This document shows, piece after piece, positions 54,413 through 63,100 of a stretch of 64,000 nt of DNA. This stretch comes from Streptomyces caelestis (GTDB lineage Bacteria > Actinomycetota > Actinomycetes > Streptomycetales > Streptomycetaceae): the NCBI RefSeq assembly GCF_014205255.1, contig NZ_JACHNE010000001.1, forward strand, positions 5,890,001 through 5,954,000, given 5' to 3'. The translations under genes and the position numbers were made by a program. A model generated the notes under the pieces. That model saw only the letters and a list, made by a program, of their open reading frames with translations. It made no database searches and had not been told where the DNA came from. The number at the start of each line of letters is the position of its first letter. The stretch's first letter is position 1.

Positions 54413-54745
54413 GTGTCCCCGCGTCGCAACCGACCCAAGGGCGCCGCTTCGTCCGGCCGGAGCACCGAGGACGACCGCCCCGGCCGCTACGGCGGCTGGC
54501 AGTCCTCGGAGAACTGGCAGGGTGAGAGCTGGAGCGTGCGGCACGTGGCCGGCGCGAGCGCGCAGGGCAAGTCCTACCGCTGCCCCGGCTGCGACCAACT
54601 GATCCCGGACGGGGTGCCCCACGTGGTGGCCTGGTCCGAGCACACGGGCGTCGACGACCGCCGGCACTGGCACAAAGCCTGCTGGAACGCGCGGGACCGC
54701 CGCACCCCCGGGGTGCGGCGGTCCCGTAACGCGCCGAGGTTCTAG
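54413..54745 (+). CDS. Small zinc-ribbon-like protein
   Basis: A 110-residue protein. The first 45 residues are basic and disordered. The core has CPGCDQLIPDG, then a His and HWHKAC, giving a likely C-X2-C...H...H-X3-C zinc site. There is no known function; some annotations call relatives ATP/GTP-binding, but I see no P-loop. GAGAGGTG precedes the GTG. Confidence 0.7.
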   Translation: MSPRRNRPKGAASSGRSTEDDRPGRYGGWQSSENWQGESWSVRHVAGASAQGKSYRCPGCDQLIPDGVPHVVAWSEHTGVDDRRHWHKACWNARDRRTPGVRRSRNAPRF

Positions 54746-54763
54746 GCCGTTGACGGCCCGCTG

Positions 54764-55633
54764 CTACACGTCCCGCTTCTCCAGCAGCGCGAAGGCGGCG
54801 GCGAACGCGACGGCCGTCGCACCCAGGATGACCCACAGCGGGTCCCAGCCGGACGGGCCGGACTGGCTCAGGGAGTTGGAGTAGAAGACGCTGAGCTGGT
54901 TCGGGATGGAGTACTCGAACAGGGCCTCGCGCACACTCCTCAGCGACTCCGAGAACATGAACAGCGCGATCACCAGCGGGGCGAGCACGGCGCCGATCAT
55001 GATGGTGATGGCGCCCGCCGAGTGCCGGATGATCGAGCCGATGGCGAGCGAGAGCAGGCCCAGCAGCGCGACGTACGCGGCGATGCCGACCGTGCCCCTC
55101 AGCCACTCCCCGGCGGACGGGTCCTTGGCGCCCCGGCCCTCCAGCATCGCCACGTGCAGGAAGGCGACGAGGGACGCGGACACCAGCGTCACCACGAACG
55201 CGACCAGGAAGAACACGATGCCCTTCGCCGCCAGCACCCGGCCCCGGCTCGGGCACGCGACCATCGTGGTGCGGACCATGCCCGTGCCGTACTCGGAGGC
55301 CGTGGTCAGCACGCCCAGCGTGATGATGCACATGCTGCCGAGCAGCAGCCCGAAGAAGCCCAGGCCGAGCGGGCTCTCGCCGGACAGGGCCGGGTCGGAG
55401 TTCGCCACCACCACGCCGGTCAGCGTGCCGATGCCGATGACGAGCAGGACGAACACGCCGAGCGTCCACATCGTGGAGCGCACCGACCTGATCTTCGTCC
55501 ACTCCGAGGCGATGGCATGCCCGAGGTGCGTCCGCACCACCGGGATCGGCGAGGTGTAGCCGGAGTACGAAGAGCCGGGCGCCGCCTCCCAGGTGGGCGC
55601 GGCCGACGGCATCTGGGGCTGGGGGCTGCTCAT
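54764..55633 (-). CDS. ABC-2 type permease, exporter module 1
   Basis: A 289-residue membrane protein with six hydrophobic segments and SEWTKIRSVRSTMWTL at the first one. The N-terminal about 40 residues are Pro/Ser-rich. ATGA overlap with its ATPase. Closely related to the permease at 57187-57957. Confidence 0.88.
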   Translation of the reverse strand: MSSPQPQMPSAAPTWEAAPGSSYSGYTSPIPVVRTHLGHAIASEWTKIRSVRSTMWTLGVFVLLVIGIGTLTGVVVANSDPALSGESPLGLGFFGLLLGSMCIITLGVLTTASEYGTGMVRTTMVACPSRGRVLAAKGIVFFLVAFVVTLVSASLVAFLHVAMLEGRGAKDPSAGEWLRGTVGIAAYVALLGLLSLAIGSIIRHSAGAITIMIGAVLAPLVIALFMFSESLRSVREALFEYSIPNQLSVFYSNSLSQSGPSGWDPLWVILGATAVAFAAAFALLEKRDV

Positions 55634-57054
55634 CGGGGGTCCTCGGGCTTGGTCAGGTCGGAGGTCGGAACGGGCGCGGACCCGGCGGGAGCCGCGGGCG
55701 CCGCCGCGCCGGCCTGCGGTGCCCGGCCCGCGGACTGCGCGAGCGCGGCGCTCGGCTGCGGAGCCGGCGCGGCGGGCGCTGCCGGAGCCTGGGGTGCCTG
55801 GCCGACGGGCATTGCCGGGGCTTGGGGTGCCTGGCCGACGGGCTGCGCGGGCAGCTGCGGCGCCTGCGGTGCGCCCGGCGCGGGCGACTGCGGCGCCTGA
55901 CCCGCCGGCTGGGCGTACGGGTTGGGCGTTCCCGTGCCGGAGGCGCCCGGGTCCCCGGGCGCGCCGTACGGGCCCGCCGGTGCCTGGCCCGGTGCGCCCT
56001 GCTGCGGCATCCCGAACGGCTGCCCGCCCTGCTGGGGCGGCGGCGGGGCGTACCAGTCGGGCTGGCCCTGTCCGGGCACCGGCACCGGGGGCTGCGCCCC
56101 GGGCGGCAGCGGCTGCTGGAGCCCTTCCTTCTGGTCGATGGTCGAGCGGTAGTCGACGGCGCCCTGCGTCATCCGCATGTACGCCTCCTCCAGCGAGGCC
56201 TGGTGCGGCGACAGCTCCCACAGCCGTACGTCGTGGTCGTGCGCGATGTCGCTGATGCGGGGGAGCGGCAGCCCGGTCACGCGCAGCGCGCCGTCCTGCT
56301 CGGGCAGCACGTGCCCGCCCGACTCGGTGAGCGCGGCCGACAGCTTCTCGCGCTGCTGCGGCTCGGTGTCGGGCGTCCGCACGCGCGCGAAGTCCGCGGA
56401 GTTCGCCGAGATGAAGGCCGTGACACTCATGTCGGCGAGCAGCTGCCCGCGCCCGATGACGATGAGATGGTCGGCGGTCAGCGCCATCTCGCTCATCAGA
56501 TGGGAGGAGACGAAGACCGTACGGCCCTCCGCCGCGAGCGCCTTCATCAGGTTGCGCACCCAGAGGATGCCCTCGGGGTCGAGGCCGTTGACCGGCTCGT
56601 CGAACAGCAGCACCTGCGGGTCGCCCAGCAGCGCGGCGGCGATGCCGAGCCGCTGCCCCATGCCGAGGGAGAAGCCCTTGGAGCGCTTCCTGGCCACGTC
56701 CTGGAGGCCGACGACCCCGAGCACCTCGTCCACCCGCCTGGCCGGGATGCCCGACAGCTGGGCCAGGCACAGCAGGTGGTTGCGGGCGGCCCGGCCGCCG
56801 TGCACGGCCTTGGCGTCCAGCAGGGCACCGACCTGGCGTGGGGCGTTGGGCAGCTTGCGGTACGGGTAGCCGCCGATCGTCACATGCCCGGCCGTCGGGT
56901 TGTCCAGGCCGAGGATCATCCGCATCGTCGTCGACTTGCCCGAGCCGTTCGGCCCGAGGAAGCCGGTGACCGCTCCCGGCCGCACCTGAAAGGAAAGGTT
57001 GTGCACAGCGGTCTTGTCGCCGTAGCGCTTCGTCAGGCCGACTGCTTCGATCAT
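55630..57054 (-). CDS. ABC transporter ATPase with long Pro/Gln/Ala tail, exporter module 1
   Basis: A 474-residue ATPase. The N-terminal about 310 residues have GPNGSGKSTTMRMI, LGMGQRLGIAAAL and VLLFDEPVNGLDPEG. They are followed by an unusual C-terminal extension of about 160 residues, rich in Pro, Gln, Ala and Gly (QQGGQPFGMPQQGAPGQAP), with no known domain. It is much longer than the paralogue at 57960-58919. ATG 57054 begins MIEAVGLTKRYG. Confidence 0.9.
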   Translation of the reverse strand: MIEAVGLTKRYGDKTAVHNLSFQVRPGAVTGFLGPNGSGKSTTMRMILGLDNPTAGHVTIGGYPYRKLPNAPRQVGALLDAKAVHGGRAARNHLLCLAQLSGIPARRVDEVLGVVGLQDVARKRSKGFSLGMGQRLGIAAALLGDPQVLLFDEPVNGLDPEGILWVRNLMKALAAEGRTVFVSSHLMSEMALTADHLIVIGRGQLLADMSVTAFISANSADFARVRTPDTEPQQREKLSAALTESGGHVLPEQDGALRVTGLPLPRISDIAHDHDVRLWELSPHQASLEEAYMRMTQGAVDYRSTIDQKEGLQQPLPPGAQPPVPVPGQGQPDWYAPPPPQQGGQPFGMPQQGAPGQAPAGPYGAPGDPGASGTGTPNPYAQPAGQAPQSPAPGAPQAPQLPAQPVGQAPQAPAMPVGQAPQAPAAPAAPAPQPSAALAQSAGRAPQAGAAAPAAPAGSAPVPTSDLTKPEDPR

Positions 57055-57186
57055 GCTCCGCACCCATCGCAAGGTTCAGGACAGCGGGGCACACGCCCCC
57101 GTAAGGGTTAGGAGGATATCGAGGCGCTGACGGTTCCGCCCAAATGAAAGTAAAGGGTGGAGCGCGGCCCGCCCCGGCAGCCCCTC

Positions 57187-57957
57187 CTACGCGTCGCGCT
57201 TCTTCAGCAGCACGTACCCGCCGACCAGCGCCGCGAGCACCCACAGCCCCATGATCCCGAGGCCGCCCCACGGCCCGTACGGGGTGTCGTCGCCGATGGG
57301 CGTGACCACCTGCATGATCTTGCTGCCGGCCTGGTCGGGCAGAAACCGGCCGACCTTCTTCGTCGCGTCGACGTTGCCCAGGATGTTGGAGATCAGGAAG
57401 AAGAACGGCATCAGGATGCCCAGCGACAGCATCGGCGAGCGCAGCATCGCGGCGACGCCCATGGAGAACATCGCGATCAGCGCCATGTAGAGGCCGCCGC
57501 CGAACACCGCCCGCAGCACCCCCGGGTCGCCGATCTCCGCCCGGTGCTCACCCAGCAGCGCCTGCCCCAGGAAGAAGGCGGCGAAGCTGGTGACGAGGCC
57601 GACCAGGAGGGCGAGAGCGGTGGCCACCGCGATCTTGCTGAACAGGAAGGAGCCGCGCTGCGGCACGGCGGCCAGCGAAGTGCGGATCATGCCGGTGCTG
57701 TACTCGTTCGACACCACCAGAACACCGAACACGATCATCGCGAGCTGCCCGAGACCCATCCCCGCGAAGCTGATGAACGTCGGGTCGAACTCCGCCCGCT
57801 GCTGCGCGCCCATGGAGTCGAACTCGTTCTTGGTCAGGGCCGAGATCAGCATGCCGAGGGCGACCGTCACGACCACCACCAGCGAGAGTGTCCACACCGT
57901 GGACGCCACCGACCGGATCTTCGTCCACTCCGACCGTACGACCTGCGTCATCGCCAT
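57187..57957 (-). CDS. ABC-2 type permease, exporter module 2
   Basis: A 256-residue permease with six hydrophobic segments, starting MAMTQVVRSEWTKIRSVAST. It lies 2 bp after its ATPase. It pairs with the ATPase at 57960-58919 and is a paralogue of module 1's permease. Confidence 0.9.
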   Translation of the reverse strand: MAMTQVVRSEWTKIRSVASTVWTLSLVVVVTVALGMLISALTKNEFDSMGAQQRAEFDPTFISFAGMGLGQLAMIVFGVLVVSNEYSTGMIRTSLAAVPQRGSFLFSKIAVATALALLVGLVTSFAAFFLGQALLGEHRAEIGDPGVLRAVFGGGLYMALIAMFSMGVAAMLRSPMLSLGILMPFFFLISNILGNVDATKKVGRFLPDQAGSKIMQVVTPIGDDTPYGPWGGLGIMGLWVLAALVGGYVLLKKRDA

Positions 57958-57959
57958 GC

Positions 57960-58919
57960 TCAGCCCCTCTTCCAGCCGTCGCCCCACTGCTGCCCTGAAG
58001 GCTCGGGACTCGTCTCGCTGTGCGCGTGGTACTCCACCGACTCCGCGGTCAGCCGCATGAACGCCTCCTCCAGCGACGCCTGTTGCGGGCTCAGCTCGTG
58101 CAGCGTGATCCCGTGCTGCGCCGCCAGCTCGCCGACGTGCTCGGCCTTGCCGCCGTCCACCTCCAGCACCCCCTCACCGCTCTCGACGGCGACGACCCCG
58201 GCCTGGTGCAGCACGTCGAGCAGCCGCTCCCGCTGCGGGCTGCGGACCCGGACGTACGACCGTGAGTTGCGCGCGATGAAGTCGGCCATGGAGGTGTCCG
58301 CGAGCAGCCGCCCCTGCCCGATGACGACGAGGTGGTCGGCCGTCAGCGCCATCTCGCTCATCAGATGGGAGGAGACGAACACGGTCCGGCCCTGCGCCGC
58401 CAGGGACTTCATCAGGGTGCGGATCCAATGGATGCCCTCGGGGTCGAGGCCGTTGACCGGCTCGTCGAACATCAGGATCCGCGGATCGCCGAGCAGCGAG
58501 GCCGCGATGCCGAGCCGCTGCCCCATGCCCATCGAGAAGCCCTTGGTCTTCTTCTTCGCGACCGCCGTGAGCCCGACCGTGTCCAGCACCTCCCCCACCC
58601 GGCTGCGCGGAATGCCGTTGCTCTGCGCGAGACACAGCAGGTGGTTGTAGGCGCTGCGCCCGCCGTGCCAGGCCTTGGCCTCCAGCAGGGCGCCGATGTA
58701 CGTCAGCGGGTCCTTGAGCTGCTGGTAGTGCTTGCCGTCGATACGGACGTCGCCCGCGGTCGGGTGGTCGAGACCGAGGATCATCCGCATGGTCGTGGAC
58801 TTGCCCGCGCCGTTGGGCCCGAGAAAGCCGGTGACGATTCCTGGTCTGACGGTGAACGACAGGTTGTTGACCGCCACCTTCTCGCCGTAACGCTTGGTCA
58901 GCCCCTCCAGCTCAATCAT
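57960..58919 (-). CDS. ABC transporter ATPase, exporter module 2
   Basis: A 319-residue ATPase. GPNGAGKSTTMRMILGLDHP (Walker A), MGMGQRLGIAASLLG (signature region), MFDEPVNGLDPEG (Walker B). It shares long runs with the ATPase of module 1 but lacks its Pro/Gln tail. ATG 58919 (MIELEGLTKRYG) is chosen over a GTG three codons upstream. Confidence 0.92.
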   Translation of the reverse strand: MIELEGLTKRYGEKVAVNNLSFTVRPGIVTGFLGPNGAGKSTTMRMILGLDHPTAGDVRIDGKHYQQLKDPLTYIGALLEAKAWHGGRSAYNHLLCLAQSNGIPRSRVGEVLDTVGLTAVAKKKTKGFSMGMGQRLGIAASLLGDPRILMFDEPVNGLDPEGIHWIRTLMKSLAAQGRTVFVSSHLMSEMALTADHLVVIGQGRLLADTSMADFIARNSRSYVRVRSPQRERLLDVLHQAGVVAVESGEGVLEVDGGKAEHVGELAAQHGITLHELSPQQASLEEAFMRLTAESVEYHAHSETSPEPSGQQWGDGWKRG

Positions 58920-58941
58920 GACCGCCACGCTAGAACGGGAG

Positions 58942-58975
58942 AAAGCCCTCTGCCACCCCAGCGGCAGAGGGCTTT
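58942..58975 (-). terminator. Terminator after filP
   Basis: 13-bp stem AAAGCCCTCTGCC and its complement with an 8-base loop, 30 bp after filP in its direction of transcription. It separates filP from the ABC module. Confidence 0.8.
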
Positions 58976-59005
58976 GCGGAGATTCAGACTCCGTATGCCC
59001 CGGTG

Positions 59006-59941
59006 TTACCGGGACTGCTGGGCCGGGACCCCGCGGGAGATCGGCTCGTCCTCGGCCGGCGTGCCCGCAGCGGCGACCGCGGCGCCCGTGAGCGTCGCGA
59101 GCATCTCGCGGACGTTCGTCAGCTGGGCGTTGATGCTGTCGCGGCGGTTGGTGAGGGCCGCGAGCTCGCGCTCGGATTCCGAACGGATGCGGTCGGCCTT
59201 GGCGTTGGCGTCGGCCACGATGTCCTCGGCCTGACGCTGGGCCGTCTCCACCGTCTGGCGGGCGCGGCGCTCGGCGTCCGTGCGCAGCTTCTCCGCCTCC
59301 AGGCGGAGCTGCTCGGCGCGGTGCTCGATCTCGGCGAGACGCTTCTCGGCCTTGGCCTGACGGGACGCCAGGTCGCGCTCGGACTGCTCGCGGCGCTTGG
59401 CGAGGTTCGTCTCGAAGTCGGCGGCGGCCTGCGCGGCCTTGGCGCGGGTCTCCTCGAAGAGGGCGTCCGCCTCCTCGCGCTTGGACTGCGCGTCCTTCTG
59501 TGCCTCGGAACGCAGCTGGGCGGCGTCGCTCTTGGCCTTCTCGACGATCCGCAGGCCCTCGTCCTCGGCCTTGGCCTTGCGCTCCGCCGAGTACGACTCG
59601 GCGTCGTTGCGCACCTGCTGGGCCGCCGACTCGGCGAGCTCGCGGTGCTGCTCGGCCGCGCGCCGGGCCTCCTCGCGCAGGTCCTTCGCCTCCTCCTCGG
59701 CGAGGCGGAGGATCTTCTCCACGCGCGCGCCGAGACCCGCGTACGACGGCTCGGCGTCGCTGATCTGGGCCTGGGCGTTCTGCGTCTCGAGGTGGAGCTC
59801 CTCGATGCGCTTTTCCAGAGCGGTGATGCGGGCGAGAGCGCTGTCACGGTCGGAGACGAGCTTGGAGATACGTTCGTCCACCTGAGCGCGGTCGTACCCA
59901 CGCCGCACAAGCTCGAAGCCGTAGGGGGAAGTGTCGCTCAT
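59006..59941 (-). CDS. filP: Coiled-coil cytoskeletal protein FilP
   Basis: A 311-residue rod protein. It starts MSDTSPYGFELVRRGYDRAQVDE, a DivIVA-like N-terminus, then a nearly continuous coiled coil rich in Ala/Glu/Arg (about 30-275), ending with LTGAAVAAAGTPAEDEPISRG. FilP forms filaments behind the hyphal tip and interacts with DivIVA and Scy. Sequence and location agree closely with S. coelicolor FilP. Confidence 0.96.
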   Translation of the reverse strand: MSDTSPYGFELVRRGYDRAQVDERISKLVSDRDSALARITALEKRIEELHLETQNAQAQISDAEPSYAGLGARVEKILRLAEEEAKDLREEARRAAEQHRELAESAAQQVRNDAESYSAERKAKAEDEGLRIVEKAKSDAAQLRSEAQKDAQSKREEADALFEETRAKAAQAAADFETNLAKRREQSERDLASRQAKAEKRLAEIEHRAEQLRLEAEKLRTDAERRARQTVETAQRQAEDIVADANAKADRIRSESERELAALTNRRDSINAQLTNVREMLATLTGAAVAAAGTPAEDEPISRGVPAQQSR

Positions 59942-59981
59942 GGGGTTCCTGTCGAATGAGACCGGTGAGGTGATAGGTGGA

Positions 59982-59987
59982 ATCCTA
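59982..59987 (-). promoter_or_regulatory. Candidate -10 of filP
   Basis: TAGGAT on the minus strand, 41 bp upstream of the ATG. ATGACA is 15 bp further upstream as a -35, a slightly short spacing. Prediction only. Confidence 0.35.
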
Positions 59988-60123
59988 GGGGCCGAAACGG
60001 TGTGTCATCGAGCGGATGCGCGTTTGGTCTGCAAAATGAGACCCCTTTTGGGTGGCTGACCGCAGGACTGCTTGCAAAGACTCGGTCAAAGACCCCAGCA
60101 CACACCGGATTCGCCCCGGTTCG

Positions 60124-63100
60124 CTAGCTTTCCGAGGACTTGCCACCCGAACGGGGCGCGCCGGCTGTCACGCCTGCCTTGACTCCGTTGTCCTTGACCG
60201 GGGACGGGGCCTCGAAGGATTCCAACGCCTCCAGGACGTCCTGGACACGGGAGATCTCGGCGTTGATGTCCTCGCGGCGGCGGACCAGGACCTCCAGCTC
60301 GCGCTTGCCCTCGTCCACCGTGCGCTTGGCCTCGCGGATCGCCTCGGCCTTCAGCTCCTCGGCCTCCCGGACCAGCGTGGCCTTCTTCTGCTCGGCCTCC
60401 TTGAGCAGCCCCTCGGCCTTCTTCACCGCGGCGATACGGACCTTGCCCGCCTCGGAGTTGGCCTCCGAGACGATCTCCTTGGCCTGCGCCTGGGCCTTCG
60501 CGAGCTGCTCCTCCGCGGCCTTGACGAGCGCGTCGCAGCGGTCGCCCGCCGACTTCATCGTCTCGGCCGACTCCCGGCGGGCCCGCTCGTGCAGCTCCTC
60601 GATCTCCGCCGTGACGCGCTCGCGCAGCTCCTCGGCACGCTCCCTGATCTGCGTGGCGTCCCGGCGCGCGCCGACCAGCAGCTCGTCCGCGTCCGTACGG
60701 GCCTTCTCCACGAGCGAGTTGCCCTCGACCGTCGCCTCGGACACGAGCCGGTCGGCCTCGTTGCGGGCCGCGCCCACCATCGTGTCGGCCTGCGACTCGG
60801 CCTCCGCGGTGGTCTTGTGCGCCTGCTGCTGCGCCTCGGTGAGCAGCTTGTCGGCCTCGGCCGTCGTCTCGGAGATGAGCTTGTCGACCTGCTCGGCCGC
60901 CTCGGAGCGCCGCTTGTTGGCGTCCTTGCGGGCCTCGTCCAGCGTGCGGTCGGTCTCCTCGCGCGCGGCGTTGACGAGCCGCTCGGCCTCCGCCTGCGCG
61001 TCCGCCTTGACGCGCTCGGCCTCGCTGCGCATCCGCTCGGCGTGCTGCTGCGCCGAGCCGACCGTCTCGGCGGCCTCGGCCCGCAGCCGCTCCGCCTCGG
61101 CGGTGGCCTCCCCGACCAGCTGGTCGGCCTTGGCGACCGACTCGGCCCGCACCCGCTCGGCCTCCGTGGCCGCCTCGGACCGGACGCGCTCGGCCTCGGA
61201 GATGGCTTCCGTACGGACCCGCTCGGCCTCGGCGACCGTCTCCATCCGCAGCCGGTCCGTCTCCTGGACCGTCTCGGTCGTGAGCCGCTCCGCCTCGTTG
61301 CGCGCCTCGGTGATGAGGGTGTCCGCCTGCGTCGCCGCGTCCGAGCGGATGCGGTTGGCGTCCTCGCGGGCGTCCGCCCGGGTACGCGAGGCGCTCTGCT
61401 CGGCCTCCGCGATGGCGTCCGACGCCTCCGTGCGCACGCGCTGGGCGTGCTCGGCGACGTCCGCGCGGATCCGCTCCGCCTCCCTGATCGCCTCGGACAT
61501 CGTCCGCTCGGCGAGCGCCTTGGCGGCCTCGCTCTCCTCGTGCGCCTCGCGCCGCAGCCGGCCTGCGTCCTCGCTCGCCCGCTCCCGCTCGGCGTAGGCG
61601 TCGGCGCGGACCCGGTCCGCCTCCTCCTGCGCCTCGCGCCGCGTACGCTCCGCCGCGTGCTCGGCGGCGCTGCGCAGCCCGGCGATCTCGTCCTGCGCCT
61701 GCTCGTGCAGCCCCGCGACGGAGTCCCGGACCTGCTGCGCGTGCTGCTCGGCCGCCGACACCATCTCCGTGGCACGCCGGTCGGCCTCCTCGACCAGCCG
61801 TACGGCCTCGGTCTGCGCCTCCTCCACGCGCCTGCGCGCGGAAGCCAGCAGCTCCTCGCTCTGCTCGCGGGCCCGCTCGCGCTCCTGGTCGGCCTCCTGC
61901 CGGGCGCTGCCGAGGACTTCCTCGGCCTCCCGGCGGCGCCGATTGGCCTCCTCCTGGGCGGCGGCCAGCGTCTCGGACGCCTCCACGGCCAGCCGCTCGG
62001 CGGCGGCCTGCGCCTCCGCGCGCACCCGGTCGGCGCTCTCCTGCGCCTCCGACTTCAGCCGCTCGGCCTCGTTCGCGGCCTCCGACCGCAGACGTACGGC
62101 GACGGCCTCGCCCTCGGCACGCGCGGCCGACGCGTCGGACGCGGCCTCGTCGCGCAGCCGCTCGGCCTCCGCCTCGGCCTGCTGCTGGAGCGTACGGATC
62201 CGCTCCGCGGCCTCGGCACGCAGCCGCTCGTTCTCCTCGGCGGCCTCCCGGCGGATCCGCGCGGCCTCCTCACGGGCGTCGGACAGCGCCTGCTCGGCGG
62301 CCGTCAGCCGCTCCTCCGCCTCCGTCTGGAGCCGCGTCAGCTCCTGGGCGGCCTCCGCGCGGCGGGCCTCTATGGCCTGCTCGGTCTCCTCGTGCAGCTC
62401 CCGCGCCGCACGCTCGGCGTCCGCCTTCAGGGCCTCGGCCTGCTCGACGACCTCCTCGCGGTGCCGCTCGGCCTCCTGCCGGGTGCGCTGGAGGGTCTCC
62501 TCGGCCTGCCGGCGCAGGGTCGTCGCCCGCTCGATGGCCTCCGTGCGGACCCTCTCGCTGTCCGTCTGGGCCGTCGTGCGCAGCTCGTCCGCGTCCGCCT
62601 TCGCCTTGGCGAGCAGTTCCTCGGCGGACCTCGCCGCCTCCTCGATCTGCGCCACGGCCTCCTTGCGGGCCTCGGCGCGGATCTTCTCGCCCTCGTCGAC
62701 CGCGTCGGCCCGGAGCTGCTCGGCCTCGCCGCGCAGTCGGCGGGCCTCCTCCTGGAGCTCGACCGTCTTGGCGCGGTACTCCTTGGTGTCGTCCTTCGCC
62801 GCGCCCTTGAGCTGCTCGGCGATGTCATGCGCCTCGGCCCGCAGCCGGTCCGCCTCGGCCTCGGCCTCCTTGCGGATCCGCTCGGCCTCCTCGGCCGCGG
62901 CCCTGGTGGTCTTCTTGGCGTCCTCCGACGCCTTGTTGAGGACCTCCTCGGCCGTCCGGGCCGCCTTGGACAGCTGGGTCGCGGTCTCCTCGGCGGTGAG
63001 CGTGCGGGCCTTCTCCGCGGCCTCCGCGACGATCTTCTCTGCCTCGGCGCGGGCGTCCGCGACGAGCTGCTCGGCCTCGGACTTGGTGTTCTCGGCCTCC

